A stretch of DNA of 64,000 bases, taken from assembly GCF_008641105.1 (NCBI RefSeq), contig NZ_VTTI01000005.1:1-64000 (forward strand). Direction: 5' to 3'. This document shows, in pieces, positions 21,979-30,793 of this stretch. The notes under the pieces are model-generated. The model worked only from the letters and a program-made list of their open reading frames with translations. It did not search any database and was not told where the DNA came from. The DNA comes from Halopseudomonas salina. GTDB taxonomy: Bacteria; Pseudomonadota; Gammaproteobacteria; Pseudomonadales; Pseudomonadaceae. The position numbers and the translations under genes are program-made. Numbering within the stretch: the first letter of the stretch is position 1; each line of letters starts with the position of its first letter.

Positions 21979-22554
21979 ATGCAAGTAAGGAACACAAAAG
22001 AGACCTATGGTCTTGTCGCGGTCGTTTTGCACTGGGTCATTGGGCTGGGGGTGATAGGTATTGCCATCCTTGGGCTGTGGATGACCGGTCTGGATTACTA
22101 CAGCAACTGGTACCAGCGCGCGCCTTTCTGGCATAAAAGTATCGGAATAACGCTCGCTGCTCTTATTGTCCTGCGCCTGTTCTGGCGCCTGGCCAATCCG
22201 AAACCGGTTCCCTTGCCGCATCACAAAGGCTGGGAAATCAATCTGGCCAGAGTGATTCACTGCCTGCTCTACGTTCTTCTGTTCATCATTGTTACCAGTG
22301 GGTACCTGATCTCCACCGCCAAGGGTCGAGGTGTCAGCGTATTCGGCTGGTTTGAAGTGCCTGCACTGATTACCGGTTTGCCTTCGCAGGCTGACCGTGC
22401 CGGCTTCGTGCATTACTGGCTGGGCGTTACCTTGCTTGGGTTGGTTGCGTTGCACGCCCTGGGCGCCCTCAAGCACCATTTTCTGGATCACGATAGTACC
22501 TTGCGGCGCATGCTAGGCATGCGGCCGCGCTCAACCGAGGAGAAAAAACCATGA
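21979..22554 (+). CDS. Cytochrome b561 family membrane protein
   Basis: A 191-residue protein with four predicted membrane helices (about 14-34, 47-66, 88-110, 143-165). Histidines in the helices (LHW near 18, WHKS near 52, HCLLY and HYWLG) are positioned to hold two b-type hemes. Members of this bacterial family move electrons between the quinone pool and periplasmic acceptors; some are superoxide:quinone oxidoreductases (CybB). It overlaps the following yceI-type gene by four bases, a common pairing. Confidence 0.9.
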   Translation: MQVRNTKETYGLVAVVLHWVIGLGVIGIAILGLWMTGLDYYSNWYQRAPFWHKSIGITLAALIVLRLFWRLANPKPVPLPHHKGWEINLARVIHCLLYVLLFIIVTSGYLISTAKGRGVSVFGWFEVPALITGLPSQADRAGFVHYWLGVTLLGLVALHALGALKHHFLDHDSTLRRMLGMRPRSTEEKKP

Positions 22555-23126
22555 AGAAAGTGATTGCTGGTATAGCCCTGAGCGGATTGGTCGCCCTGAG
22601 CGGCGGATTGCAGGCCGCTGAATACGCGATCGACAAGGAAGGCCAGCATGCCTTTATCAACTTCAAGATCAGCCACCTGGGCTACAGCTGGTTATATGGC
22701 GGTTTCAACGACTTTGATGGCTCCTTCAGCTGGGATGCGGACAAGCCCGAAGAGAGCTCCGTCAATGTGGTCATCAACACTGCCAGCGTGGACTCCAATC
22801 ATGCCGAGCGGGACAAGCACCTGCGCAGTGATGACTTCCTGAGTGTCGACGACCATCCCCAGGCTACGTTCAAGTCCACGTCCGTGGAAATGACCGGTGA
22901 TGAAACTGCAAACATTACAGGTGATCTGACGCTTAACGGGGTTACTCGGCCGGTAGTGCTTGCCGCTCAGTTCATCGGCGAGGGCGAGGACCCATGGGGT
23001 GGCTATCGCGCAGGCTTTGCCGGGACTACTACATTGAAACTGACCGACTTTGATATCACCAAGGATCTTGGGCCTGCTTCCCAGGAAGTGGAGTTGATTC
23101 TCAGTGTTGAAGGTGTTCGTCAGTAA
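22551..23126 (+). CDS. YceI family periplasmic lipocalin-like protein
   Basis: A 191-residue protein with a clear signal peptide (cleavage after LQAA, about residue 22). The mature YceI domain is a beta-barrel that binds long polyisoprenoid or quinone-like lipids. The motifs [17 protein letters not shown] and the [13 protein letters not shown] strand are family features. Translational overlap with cytochrome b561 suggests a shared electron- or quinone-handling role. A GGAG ribosome site lies inside the b561 3' end. Confidence 0.92.
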   Translation: MKKVIAGIALSGLVALSGGLQAAEYAIDKEGQHAFINFKISHLGYSWLYGGFNDFDGSFSWDADKPEESSVNVVINTASVDSNHAERDKHLRSDDFLSVDDHPQATFKSTSVEMTGDETANITGDLTLNGVTRPVVLAAQFIGEGEDPWGGYRAGFAGTTTLKLTDFDITKDLGPASQEVELILSVEGVRQ

Positions 23127-23177
23127 TCATGCCCGAACACAAGCCGGAGACCCGCTCAGGTCGCCAGGTTGTGCATT

Positions 23178-24074
23178 TCAGGTCGCCCGGTAACGGGCGG
23201 CCTCTTCGACTATCCAGTCCCTGAATGCCTGCAATGTAGCGGATTCTGCCTTACGCTCTGGTATGACCAGATGGTAGGCATGATCGCTGTCAAAGCTGTG
23301 GGCGCAAGGTGTGATCAGGCGGCCGCTGTCCAGCTCATCCCGAATCAGGAACGGCGGAATCAATGCCACCCCCATCCCGTGAATTGCCGCCTTGGCAAGC
23401 ATCGAGAACAATTCCAGGCGGGTGCCGTTCAGATCGTGTTCTATCCGCATATCCAACGAACCGAACCATTGCCTCCAGGCATAGGGGCGGGTGGTCTGTT
23501 GCAGTAACGGCAGTTCTGCAATCTGCACAGGCTCCAAATGAGTGTGCGGAGCTATCAGGTCGGGGCTGCAGACGGGTATTGGTGATTCCTGCATCAGAAA
23601 ATGTGCTTCGGTACCCGACCAGTCGCCATCACCAAAATAGATGGCAGCGTCGAATTCGGTATCGGCAAACAGGAATGGACGCGTGCGGTTGGTCAGGTTT
23701 ACCGATACGTGCGGATGTTTCGTCAGAAAATCCCCCAGACGGGGTAGCAGCCACTGGGTGCTGAAGGTGGGGACTGCAGCCAGCTCCAGGGTTGCGGTGC
23801 CCTGGTTCCCCATTACGGAGAGCGTATCCCGCTCGACCGCATCCAGCCTGCTGCTGATGCGTCTACTATAGGTTTGTCCGGCCTCGGTCAGCTTCACTCC
23901 ACGGCGGGTACGACGAAACAACTGCACATCGAGAAATTCTTCCAGATTGGCAATCTGGCGGCATACTGCACTCTGTGTCAGCGAGAGTTCCTCTGCGGCC
24001 TTGGTAAAACTTTCATGCCGGGCAGAGGACTCGAAACAAACCAGAGCCTGGGTCGGGGGGATCTTGCGGCGCAT
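23178..24074 (-). CDS. gcdR: LysR-type regulator of glutarate catabolism
   Basis: A 298-residue LysR regulator. Its N-terminal winged helix-turn-helix (about residues 8-66) contains SFTKAAEELSLTQSAVCRQIANLE, here written as separate motifs SFTKAAEEL and TQSAVCRQI. The effector domain resembles the GcvA/GcdR group. It is divergent from gcdH with gcdG downstream, the arrangement known for GcdR in Pseudomonas, which activates gcdHG in response to glutarate. The 254-bp shared gap holds a heptad-repeat inverted repeat. Confidence 0.9.
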   Translation of the reverse strand: MRRKIPPTQALVCFESSARHESFTKAAEELSLTQSAVCRQIANLEEFLDVQLFRRTRRGVKLTEAGQTYSRRISSRLDAVERDTLSVMGNQGTATLELAAVPTFSTQWLLPRLGDFLTKHPHVSVNLTNRTRPFLFADTEFDAAIYFGDGDWSGTEAHFLMQESPIPVCSPDLIAPHTHLEPVQIAELPLLQQTTRPYAWRQWFGSLDMRIEHDLNGTRLELFSMLAKAAIHGMGVALIPPFLIRDELDSGRLITPCAHSFDSDHAYHLVIPERKAESATLQAFRDWIVEEAARYRAT

Positions 24075-24100
24075 GTTAACTCCTCTGGAGCAGCGGCAAC

Positions 24101-24189
24101 CTACAAGTTACAAGCTGCAAGTTGGTCGTGCAGTTACGAATCGGCGCGTTAGGCACGAACAAGCTTCACTTGCAGCTTGACGCTTGTAG
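24101..24189. repeat. Heptad-repeat inverted repeat between gcdR and gcdH
   Basis: Arms 24101-24122 and 24168-24189 are complementary at 19 of 22 positions, around a 45-base loop, and use the same CAAGCTG/CTTGCAG vocabulary as the repeats near prkA and metF. It lies in the shared 5' region of two divergent genes, about 27 bases upstream of the gcdR start. A T5 run follows about ten bases after the right arm (24200-24204). A role in transcription or cruciform formation is possible but unproven. Confidence 0.75.
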
Positions 24190-24328
24190 CTTGAAGCTGT
24201 TTTTCGGAGTTCCAAAATAGCACAGGTAGCTGAAAAAAAGGCGTTTGCTGCCAGGGCTCTTCAGGTCTAGTCTGTACCCATCCACGGCGCTTGACGCGTT
24301 TCTGTCCCTACATCTTTACGGAGCTCAC

Positions 24329-25513
24329 ATGGCCGACTCAAAAGCACAATTCAACTGGATTGATCCCCTACTGCTTGAGCAGCAGCTCACTGAAGAAGAG
24401 CGCATGGTGCGTGATTCAGCCGCTTCCTATTGTCAGGAGAAGCTGATGCCGCGTGTGCTCGAGTCGTTTCGTCACGAACAGACCGACGCTTCTATCTTCC
24501 GTGAAATGGGTGAGCTTGGTCTACTCGGTGCCACTATCCCCGAGCAGTACGGCGGGAGCGGCTTGAATTACGTCTGCTACGGCCTGATCGCCCGTGAAGT
24601 GGAGCGGGTCGATTCCGGTTACCGCTCGATGATGAGCGTGCAGTCTTCCCTGGTCATGGTGCCGATCAACGAGTTTGGCAGCGAGGAGCAGAAGCAGAAA
24701 TACCTGCCCAAGTTGGCCAGTGGCGAGTACATCGGTTGTTTCGGTCTGACCGAGCCAGATCACGGCTCCGACCCGGGTTCGATGGTCACTCGTGCGAAGA
24801 AGGTTGATGGTGGTTATAAGTTGAACGGTGCCAAGATGTGGATCACCAACAGCCCTATTGCCGATGTGTTTGTGGTCTGGGGCAAGACCGAAGATGACGT
24901 GATCCGCGGCTTTATTCTGGAGAAGGGTTGGAAAGGCCTGAGCGCTCCGGCAATCAAGGGTAAGGTGGGTCTGCGTACATCCATCACCGGCCAGATCGTG
25001 ATGGAAGACGTATTCGTTCCGGAAGAAAACCTGATGCCCGGCGTAACCGGTCTGAAAGGGCCTTTCACTTGCCTTAACTCTGCCCGTTACGGCATATCCT
25101 GGGGCGCCCTGGGAGCCGCTGAATTCTGCTGGCACACCGCGCGCCAATACACCCTGGACCGTAAGCAGTTTGGCCGCCCGCTGGCGCAGACTCAGCTGAT
25201 CCAGAAGAAACTGGCCGACATGCAGACTGAAATCACCATGGCGCTGCAGGGCTGTCTGCGCCTGGGTCGCATGAAAGATGAAGGCACTGCAGCGGTGGAA
25301 ATCACTTCGATGATGAAGCGCAATTCCTGCGGCAAGTCCCTGGACATTGCTCGGGTGGCCCGCGATATGCTTGGCGGTAACGGCATCTCCGATGAGTATG
25401 GCGTGATCCGTCATGTGGTCAATCTGGAAGTGGTGAACACCTATGAAGGTACCCACGATGTGCACGCGCTGATTCTGGGTCGGGCACAAACGGGTTTGCA
25501 GGCGTTCTTCTAA
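24329..25513 (+). CDS. gcdH: Glutaryl-CoA dehydrogenase
   Basis: A 394-residue acyl-CoA dehydrogenase that oxidatively decarboxylates glutaryl-CoA to crotonyl-CoA using FAD, the final dedicated step of lysine/glutarate breakdown. The [13 protein letters not shown] flavin-site loop, MWITNSP and the catalytic-glutamate region [10 protein letters not shown] near residue 375 match GcdH rather than generic short-chain enzymes. The start at 24329 has GGAG nine bases upstream; 28 further in-frame codons are rejected. Neighbours gcdR and gcdG support the substrate. Confidence 0.95.
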   Translation: MADSKAQFNWIDPLLLEQQLTEEERMVRDSAASYCQEKLMPRVLESFRHEQTDASIFREMGELGLLGATIPEQYGGSGLNYVCYGLIAREVERVDSGYRSMMSVQSSLVMVPINEFGSEEQKQKYLPKLASGEYIGCFGLTEPDHGSDPGSMVTRAKKVDGGYKLNGAKMWITNSPIADVFVVWGKTEDDVIRGFILEKGWKGLSAPAIKGKVGLRTSITGQIVMEDVFVPEENLMPGVTGLKGPFTCLNSARYGISWGALGAAEFCWHTARQYTLDRKQFGRPLAQTQLIQKKLADMQTEITMALQGCLRLGRMKDEGTAAVEITSMMKRNSCGKSLDIARVARDMLGGNGISDEYGVIRHVVNLEVVNTYEGTHDVHALILGRAQTGLQAFF

Positions 25514-25540
25514 GACATAGCTGCAAGCTACAAGCCATAA

Positions 25541-25577
25541 GCGGCAAGTCAAACCGAGCAGGTGGACTTGCCGTTTT
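25541..25577 (+). terminator. Rho-independent terminator after gcdH
   Basis: CGGCAAGTC (25541-25549) and GACTTGCCG (25564-25572) pair perfectly over nine bases, with a 14-base loop and a T5 tail (25573-25577). The upstream sequence 25521-25548 is a degenerate heptad repeat, so a repeat copy appears to supply one terminator arm. It would separate gcdH from gcdG, or attenuate gcdG. Confidence 0.75.
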
Positions 25578-25676
25578 TGTATAGGGCTACTCAATGACGT
25601 GTTCAGATACCTCGACAACAGATCGTATGGGCCACTTGTTGCTTGCAGCTCGGGGCTTAAACCGAGGACTGCACGC

Positions 25677-26861
25677 ATGAGCGCATTGTCTGGCCTGCGT
25701 GTCCTCGACCTCTCCCGCGTTCTTGCTGGCCCATGGGCTGGGCAGCTGCTGGCTGATCTGGGCGCAGATGTGGTCAAGATCGAGCGGCCTGGATCTGGGG
25801 ATGATACCCGAGCCTGGGGACCGCCCTACCTTCAGGATACAGAGGGGCGGGATACATCCGAGGCAGCGTATTTTCTGTGTGCCAATCGCAACAAGCGTTC
25901 GATGGCAATCGATTTCACCCAGCCTGCCGGTCAGGAAACCATACGGCAGCTCGTTGCTGAGGCTGATGTGTTAATCGAGAACTTCAAGGTAGGCGGCTTG
26001 GCAGCCTATGGCCTGGATTATGCGAGCCTGAAGGCGCTCAATCCGCGGCTGATCTATTGCTCGATCACCGGTTTTGGGCAGAACGGTCCCTACGCCGAAC
26101 GAGCTGGATATGACTTCATGATCCAGGCGATAGGTGGATTGATGAGCGTGACGGGGCGCGCCGATGACGAGCCCGGTGCGGGGCCAGTCAAGGTGGGTGT
26201 GGCCGTTACCGATATTCTGACCGGTCTCTATGCGAGCAATGCAGTGCTCGCGGCACTGGCAGAGCGCGAGCGAAGCGGTTTGGGTCAGCATATCGACCTG
26301 GCGTTGCTTGACGTTCAGGTAGCCTGTATGGCCAACCAGAGTCTCAACTACCTGACAACCGGGCAGGCGCCAGCTCGCATGGGTAATGCCCACCCCAATA
26401 TTGTGCCTTATCAGGATTTCCCCAGTGCTGATGGCGACTTCATACTCACTGTGGGCAATGATGGTCAGTTCCGGCGCTTCTGTGAGGTAGCGGGGTATCC
26501 GGAATGGGCGGATGATTCGCGCTTTGCGACAAACGCCCAGCGGGTAGGTAATCGCAAGATTCTGATTCCGCTGATTCGACAGGTAACCGTATTTCGCTCC
26601 ACAGAGCAGTGGATGGCTGACCTCGGCGCTGCGGGTGTGCCCTGCGGACCGATCAATAATCTGCAACAGGTTTTTGAAGATCCTCAAGTCCGTGCCCGTG
26701 GGTTAAGGATTACGATGGATCATGCGCTATCCGGACAGGTTGATCTGGTTGCCAATCCCATAAGACTGTCGCGCACTCCTGTGCGGTATCGCTCGGCGCC
26801 GCCTTTGCTTGATCAGCACGCCGCGCAAGTGCGGCGTGACTGGCTTGGCAGCGCCGATTAG
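25677..26861 (+). CDS. gcdG: Succinyl-CoA:glutarate CoA-transferase (CaiB/BaiF)
   Basis: A 394-residue class III CoA-transferase. The N-terminal LRVLDLSRVLAGPWA and VVKIERPG, the YCSITGFGQNGPY segment and a conserved catalytic-type Asp in VAVTDILTGLYA are typical. In pseudomonads the family member beside gcdH activates glutarate with CoA from succinyl-CoA. Start 25677 (MSALSGL) matches family starts; 26 upstream in-frame codons arise from repeat-bearing intergenic DNA. It lies 163 bp after gcdH, beyond a terminator, so it may have its own promoter or depend on read-through. Confidence 0.9.
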   Translation: MSALSGLRVLDLSRVLAGPWAGQLLADLGADVVKIERPGSGDDTRAWGPPYLQDTEGRDTSEAAYFLCANRNKRSMAIDFTQPAGQETIRQLVAEADVLIENFKVGGLAAYGLDYASLKALNPRLIYCSITGFGQNGPYAERAGYDFMIQAIGGLMSVTGRADDEPGAGPVKVGVAVTDILTGLYASNAVLAALAERERSGLGQHIDLALLDVQVACMANQSLNYLTTGQAPARMGNAHPNIVPYQDFPSADGDFILTVGNDGQFRRFCEVAGYPEWADDSRFATNAQRVGNRKILIPLIRQVTVFRSTEQWMADLGAAGVPCGPINNLQQVFEDPQVRARGLRITMDHALSGQVDLVANPIRLSRTPVRYRSAPPLLDQHAAQVRRDWLGSAD

Positions 26862-26874
26862 GGTGGCAGGCTGA

Positions 26875-27648
26875 TCAGGGTATAAGCATGACCGGATTGT
26901 GGCTCTCACGGGCAACGTATTCGGCAACGCTGCCTAGCGGCAGTTCGTTGATGGGTGTGGCGCCGCGCTTGCCCATGAGGAGTAGGGTAACTTCTTCACG
27001 TTGAGCGGCCTTCGCCACTTCCTTGCCAGGCGTTCCCTTGAGACGCTGCACCGAGACGTTGCTGTGATCGCTGCAGAGGCCATCGAGCAAGCTGTTGGCA
27101 TCGTTGTCGCCTTCGTCTACCCAAACGACCAGTCCCTGGTTACCCCTGCCCATTAACTCCCGGAAAAACCTCTCGGCATGCTGCCCGGAGTTTGAGCCAT
27201 CTGTTGCGAGCATTATGCCGCCGTCAGGCTCGGCTACCTTGCTGTCCATAGGCAAGATCAACAGGGGGATTCGCGTCATCCGCGCCAGATTCAATGCAAT
27301 GTTGCCGCGAAACAGATCGCGGCCGGACGAATGGCTTCGGTTGAGGGCCACCACCACATCGGCTCCCACTTTCCGTGCCGCATTCAGTAGCTCCGATGCC
27401 GGGAAGCCGTGGTGTAGCCGATAATCCACAGACATGCCCGAGTCATTGGATATTTGCTCGGCAAGGTTTTTCAGTCGTCCTTCGATTGCACCATCGCTGT
27501 CTTCGATGTGCTGGCGTTTGTGGGTCTCAATTACATGGACCAGGGTTACCCGGGTCAGACCGAGTAGTTTGGCAATCACAGGAAGATGATCCAGGGTTCT
27601 CTCCCAGCCTTCGGAATAATCTACGCTCAACAGACAGTGTTTCAGCAT
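26875..27648 (-). CDS. Tandem-domain universal stress protein
   Basis: A 257-residue protein made of two UspA domains (about 1-135 and 140-257). The second has the nucleotide-binding pattern G-x2-G-x9-G-S (from GKRG to LPLGS, about 230-244); the first lacks it. Such proteins bind ATP and help survival in starvation or low oxygen. A small frame with its own ribosome site overlaps the start by seven bases. No operon partner is downstream. Confidence 0.9.
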   Translation of the reverse strand: MLKHCLLSVDYSEGWERTLDHLPVIAKLLGLTRVTLVHVIETHKRQHIEDSDGAIEGRLKNLAEQISNDSGMSVDYRLHHGFPASELLNAARKVGADVVVALNRSHSSGRDLFRGNIALNLARMTRIPLLILPMDSKVAEPDGGIMLATDGSNSGQHAERFFRELMGRGNQGLVVWVDEGDNDANSLLDGLCSDHSNVSVQRLKGTPGKEVAKAAQREEVTLLLMGKRGATPINELPLGSVAEYVARESHNPVMLIP

Positions 27649-27785
27649 GGAAAAACTCCTTTGATCAGGGCTATCGGGCCACGGCGCAGCAGTTCTGGTT
27701 CAGGTTCTTGGGAATGAATATCGGCTGTAGACGAGATCAGGCAGGGCAATGTAACCATGCTGCTCAGCCGGGTACGATGCTTCAT
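27642..27785 (-). CDS. Possible small ORF upstream of the stress-protein gene
   Basis: A 47-codon frame starts with ATG preceded by GGGAG at about nine bases and ends in a TGA that overlaps the ATG of the universal stress protein by seven bases. The N-terminus is basic (MKHRTR) and followed by a mildly hydrophobic stretch; the C-terminus is unremarkable and no family is recognised. The ribosome site and overlap suggest a translated, coupled leader, but length and composition do not prove it. Confidence 0.35.
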   Translation of the reverse strand: MKHRTRLSSMVTLPCLISSTADIHSQEPEPELLRRGPIALIKGVFPC

Positions 27786-27963
27786 GCGGGGACTCCCTGT
27801 CGTTAGGGGCTTTCTGAGACTATAGTCCGTGGGGCGGTTGCCAGCCAGGTTGCGTCGACCTTCATGGGTCTGTAACGGGGTGCGTCGGTAGGCTGGCGCT
27901 CCCGATAGTGGAGCTATACTGCAGTGGTTGGAACCTGTATCCATAATGAATGAGGAGCCAGAT

Positions 27964-28203
27964 ATGAAGCGTTTAACGCTGTTTTTTGCGGCTGCGGTGA
28001 TCAGCACGCCGTTGTTTGCGATGCATTGTCCCGCGGATATGGCCAAGATCGATGCCCAGTTGCAGAGCAATCCGCCCTCCGACCCTGCGGTTCTCGAACA
28101 GGTTCAGAGTCTGCGTGCCGAGGGACAGGAGCTGCATGAAGCAGGAAAGCATGGCCAATCGGTCGAGGTGCTTGGTCAGGCCATGGAGCTGCTCGAAGGC
28201 TGA
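27964..28203 (+). CDS. Small exported protein, unknown function
   Basis: A 79-residue protein with a signal peptide (MKRLTLFFAAAVISTPLFA) and a helical mature part of about 60 residues starting MHCPADMAKID. Heptad-like hydrophobic spacing and many Glu/Gln residues suggest a short coiled coil. GGAG lies eight bases before ATG. It is a single-gene unit ending in a strong terminator. Similar small periplasmic proteins occur in pseudomonads, but no function is known to me. Confidence 0.75.
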   Translation: MKRLTLFFAAAVISTPLFAMHCPADMAKIDAQLQSNPPSDPAVLEQVQSLRAEGQELHEAGKHGQSVEVLGQAMELLEG

Positions 28204-28261
28204 GGTAGTGAAGTTCTACAGATCTGCTGGCTGGGTGAGTACACATTGTCTGTCAGAAACT

Positions 28262-28294
28262 AAAAAGCGGGCCTGATCTCAGGCCCGCTTTTTT
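28262..28294. terminator. Bidirectional terminator
   Basis: A perfect GC-rich stem GCGGGCCTG/CAGGCCCGC (outer bases 28267-28275 with 28280-28288) has an ATCT loop, five A residues on the left and six T residues on the right. It can end transcription of the small exported protein gene (+) and of rhlE (-), which converge here. Confidence 0.92.
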
Positions 28295-28311
28295 GTGTTG
28301 CAAATACAGAT

Positions 28312-29853
28312 CTAGCGGCCAAACAGCGCCGGCTTCTCACGCTGAGGGCGATTGCCTGCAGGTTTGCGCGGCGCATCGGATGCCGGTGTGCTTGGTGCCA
28401 TCCGGTTGCCCAGAGCCTGGTGACGGCGCTCTTCGCTCACGCTGTCCTGTGGTTCGCTGTTAGGGCGGGCGGCACGGGGTGGCTGATTGCTGCGCGGCCG
28501 ATCAGTGCGGGGGCGGTCGCTACGCGGCTTTTCGCTGCGGGGTTTATCGCTACGGGGTTGGTCGCCACGCGGCTTGTCACTCCGCGGCTTGTCGCCCCGG
28601 GTCTGTTGAGTCCGGGCTGCGCCACCGGCCGGACGTTGGCCCCGGCCGCTGGAAGGGGCGCCACGGGCGCGCTCCGGGCGGTCGCTGTTCATCTCGCTCT
28701 GGGCTGGCGGCTCGAAACCTTCCAGGCTGCCTTCCTCGATTTTCTGCTTGGTCATCCGCTCGATATCGCGCAGAAGCTTCTCTTCGTCAGGGCTGACCAG
28801 TGATACTGCGCCGCCGCTACGGCCGGCACGGCCGGTACGACCGATCCGGTGTACATAGTCTTCCGAGACGTTTGGCAGTTCGAAGTTGACCACATGTGGC
28901 AACTGATCGATATCCAGGCCGCGGGCGGCGATATCGGTTGCGACCAGAATACGCAGCTTGTTCGCCTTGAAATCGGCCAGTGCCTTGGTGCGGGCGCTCT
29001 GGCTCTTGTTGCCGTGGATAGCTGCGGCTGGCAGACCGTTCTTGTCCAGGTACTCGGCCAGGCGGTTGGCGCCATGCTTGGTGCGGGTGAATACCAGGAC
29101 CTGCTCCCAGGCACCCATGGTAATCAGGTGCGCAACCAGCGCGCGCTTGTGACCTGCCGGTACGCGGTACACGGTCTGCGAAATGCGCTCGACTGTCGTG
29201 TTGGGCGGCGTTACCTGAATGCGGGCCGGGTTGTTCAGCAGTTTGTTCGCCAGGTCGGTAATGTCCTTGGAGAAGGTGGCCGAGAACAGCAGGCTTTGAC
29301 GCTGAGTTGGCAGTTTGGCAATGACCTTCTTCACGTCGTGCACAAAACCCATGTCGAGCATGCGGTCCGCTTCGTCCAGTACCAGGATTTCGACCTTGGA
29401 CAGATCCACTGCGCGCTGCCCGACTAGATCGAGCAAGCGGCCGGGGCAGGCTACCAGTACGTCCAGACCCGGTGCGATAGCCTTCATCTGGGGATTGGCG
29501 CCTACACCGCCGAATACACAAGCCGTTTTCATTGGCAGCTCGCCGCCGTAGGTACGAAAGCTTTCGTGCACCTGGGCCGCGAGTTCGCGCGTGGGGGTCA
29601 GAACCAGTACGCGAACCTGTTTCGGCGCGCGACGCTGGGCTGCGTCAGCCTGGCCGCCCGGGTACAGTTTCTCGATAATCGGCAGTGCAAAGCCTGCTGT
29701 CTTGCCGGTACCTGTCTGGGCGGCAACCATCAGGTCGCGACCTTCGAGCACTGCGGGGATGGCCTGGGCCTGTACGGGGGTTGGTTTGGTATAACCAGTG
29801 GCTGCAACGGCGCGCACTAGCACGTCGGACAAGCCGAGAGTAGCAAAGGACAT
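28312..29853 (-). CDS. rhlE: DEAD-box RNA helicase RhlE
   Basis: A 513-residue ATP-dependent RNA helicase. Core motifs in order: Q motif with [17 protein letters not shown] (motif I), PTRELA, DEAD (about 155), SAT, then [10 protein letters not shown] and HRIGRTGR. The two RecA domains end near residue 385; the remaining 130 residues are a disordered Arg/Lys/Pro/Asp tail built from [10 protein letters not shown]-type pentads (about 425-465), probably for RNA binding. Helicases of this group help cold adaptation, ribosome assembly and RNA decay. Confidence 0.95.
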   Translation of the reverse strand: MSFATLGLSDVLVRAVAATGYTKPTPVQAQAIPAVLEGRDLMVAAQTGTGKTAGFALPIIEKLYPGGQADAAQRRAPKQVRVLVLTPTRELAAQVHESFRTYGGELPMKTACVFGGVGANPQMKAIAPGLDVLVACPGRLLDLVGQRAVDLSKVEILVLDEADRMLDMGFVHDVKKVIAKLPTQRQSLLFSATFSKDITDLANKLLNNPARIQVTPPNTTVERISQTVYRVPAGHKRALVAHLITMGAWEQVLVFTRTKHGANRLAEYLDKNGLPAAAIHGNKSQSARTKALADFKANKLRILVATDIAARGLDIDQLPHVVNFELPNVSEDYVHRIGRTGRAGRSGGAVSLVSPDEEKLLRDIERMTKQKIEEGSLEGFEPPAQSEMNSDRPERARGAPSSGRGQRPAGGAARTQQTRGDKPRSDKPRGDQPRSDKPRSEKPRSDRPRTDRPRSNQPPRAARPNSEPQDSVSEERRHQALGNRMAPSTPASDAPRKPAGNRPQREKPALFGR

Positions 29854-29994
29854 TCAGATATTCCTGTGATGGCCGTTTGCGGAGCTGATTTGCCCGTGCG
29901 GCCGATGATGAAAAAATTGAAGGAGCGAGAGTCTAGCAGAAACCGGACTGAACTGCAGCTAAAACCTCGAACCGCGGTTTTGCGGCACACGCCT

Positions 29995-30759
29995 TCAGTG
30001 TGTCAGGGTAAGAGTGCCGTCGTTTACTGCCAGACGATACCTTTGCAGGATTTGTTCATACTCTTCGGTGTGCTTGAAAGCTCTAAGGGCCTGGGAGAAT
30101 GCCTGGGCTGGCTCCTGCCATCGGGGCGCCTGGTGGAAAGCCAGGTAGAAATTACTTTGACTCAAGGGTAGTGGATGGTAGCCGACCTGTTCAGTGATGC
30201 CCAGGATGCTGCTAGTGTAGAGCCCGACCGGGCGGCTCATTGCAACCATGTCTACCCGGCCTCGTAACAGCTTCTGGAAGTTGGCAGCAAAGCTGGGGGC
30301 GGGCTCGCGAAAAAAGGTATCTGAAGCAATGAAGTCATCGTTGTTGTAGAGGTACCCGGGGGATACGCCGATAACCAGCCCCGTCAGATCATTGAGACTG
30401 TCGAACGCGAAGGGTCGGCGACTGTCATGGAAGAGTACCGTCTCATGACTGGACAGTGGCTCGCTGGTGAACAGGAACCTGGCCAGATAATCCGGGTGAG
30501 GAGCAATATCCAGTACGGCATCGGCTGTGCCTTTCTCTACGTCCTGCAAGACTCGCCGCCATGGTTTGAGCTCCCATTCCACCTGATAGCCAAGTTGAGC
30601 TAGCAGGTGCTCGGTAATTTCCTTGTCAGCACCTTTGATAATGCCGTCTTCGACGTATACGAAAGGAGGCCACTCTTCAGTGACTATGCGCAGGGATTCC
30701 GCCCACGCTACGCTCATCGTCGTTAATGACGCGAGAAATAGACATATTTGCAGCTTCAT
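29995..30759 (-). CDS. Family 3 solute-binding-like periplasmic protein
   Basis: A 254-residue protein with a signal peptide (cleavage near AWAE, about residue 20) and one bacterial extracellular solute-binding domain of family 3. ESLRIVTEEWPPFVY at the mature N-terminus and the WRRVLQDVEKGTADAVLD segment are typical. No permease or ATPase is adjacent, so it may be an orphan sensor or scavenging protein rather than a transporter part. The start at 30759 lies 34 bases after metF; a GTG one codon earlier is possible. Confidence 0.85.
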   Translation of the reverse strand: MKLQICLFLASLTTMSVAWAESLRIVTEEWPPFVYVEDGIIKGADKEITEHLLAQLGYQVEWELKPWRRVLQDVEKGTADAVLDIAPHPDYLARFLFTSEPLSSHETVLFHDSRRPFAFDSLNDLTGLVIGVSPGYLYNNDDFIASDTFFREPAPSFAANFQKLLRGRVDMVAMSRPVGLYTSSILGITEQVGYHPLPLSQSNFYLAFHQAPRWQEPAQAFSQALRAFKHTEEYEQILQRYRLAVNDGTLTLTH

Positions 30760-30793
30760 CACTGGCAGCACTCCTTGACGGGCGAGCTTCGGC

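Noticed and set aside
27786..28070. Longer reading of the small ORF upstream of the stress protein (142 codons)
   Set aside because: It runs antisense through the promoter and the signal peptide of the small exported protein; only the last 47 codons have a ribosome site.
29961..29981. AAAACC/GGTTTT hairpin after the solute-binding gene
   Set aside because: Six pairs with a nine-base loop and the T tract is part of the stem; too weak to call a terminator.
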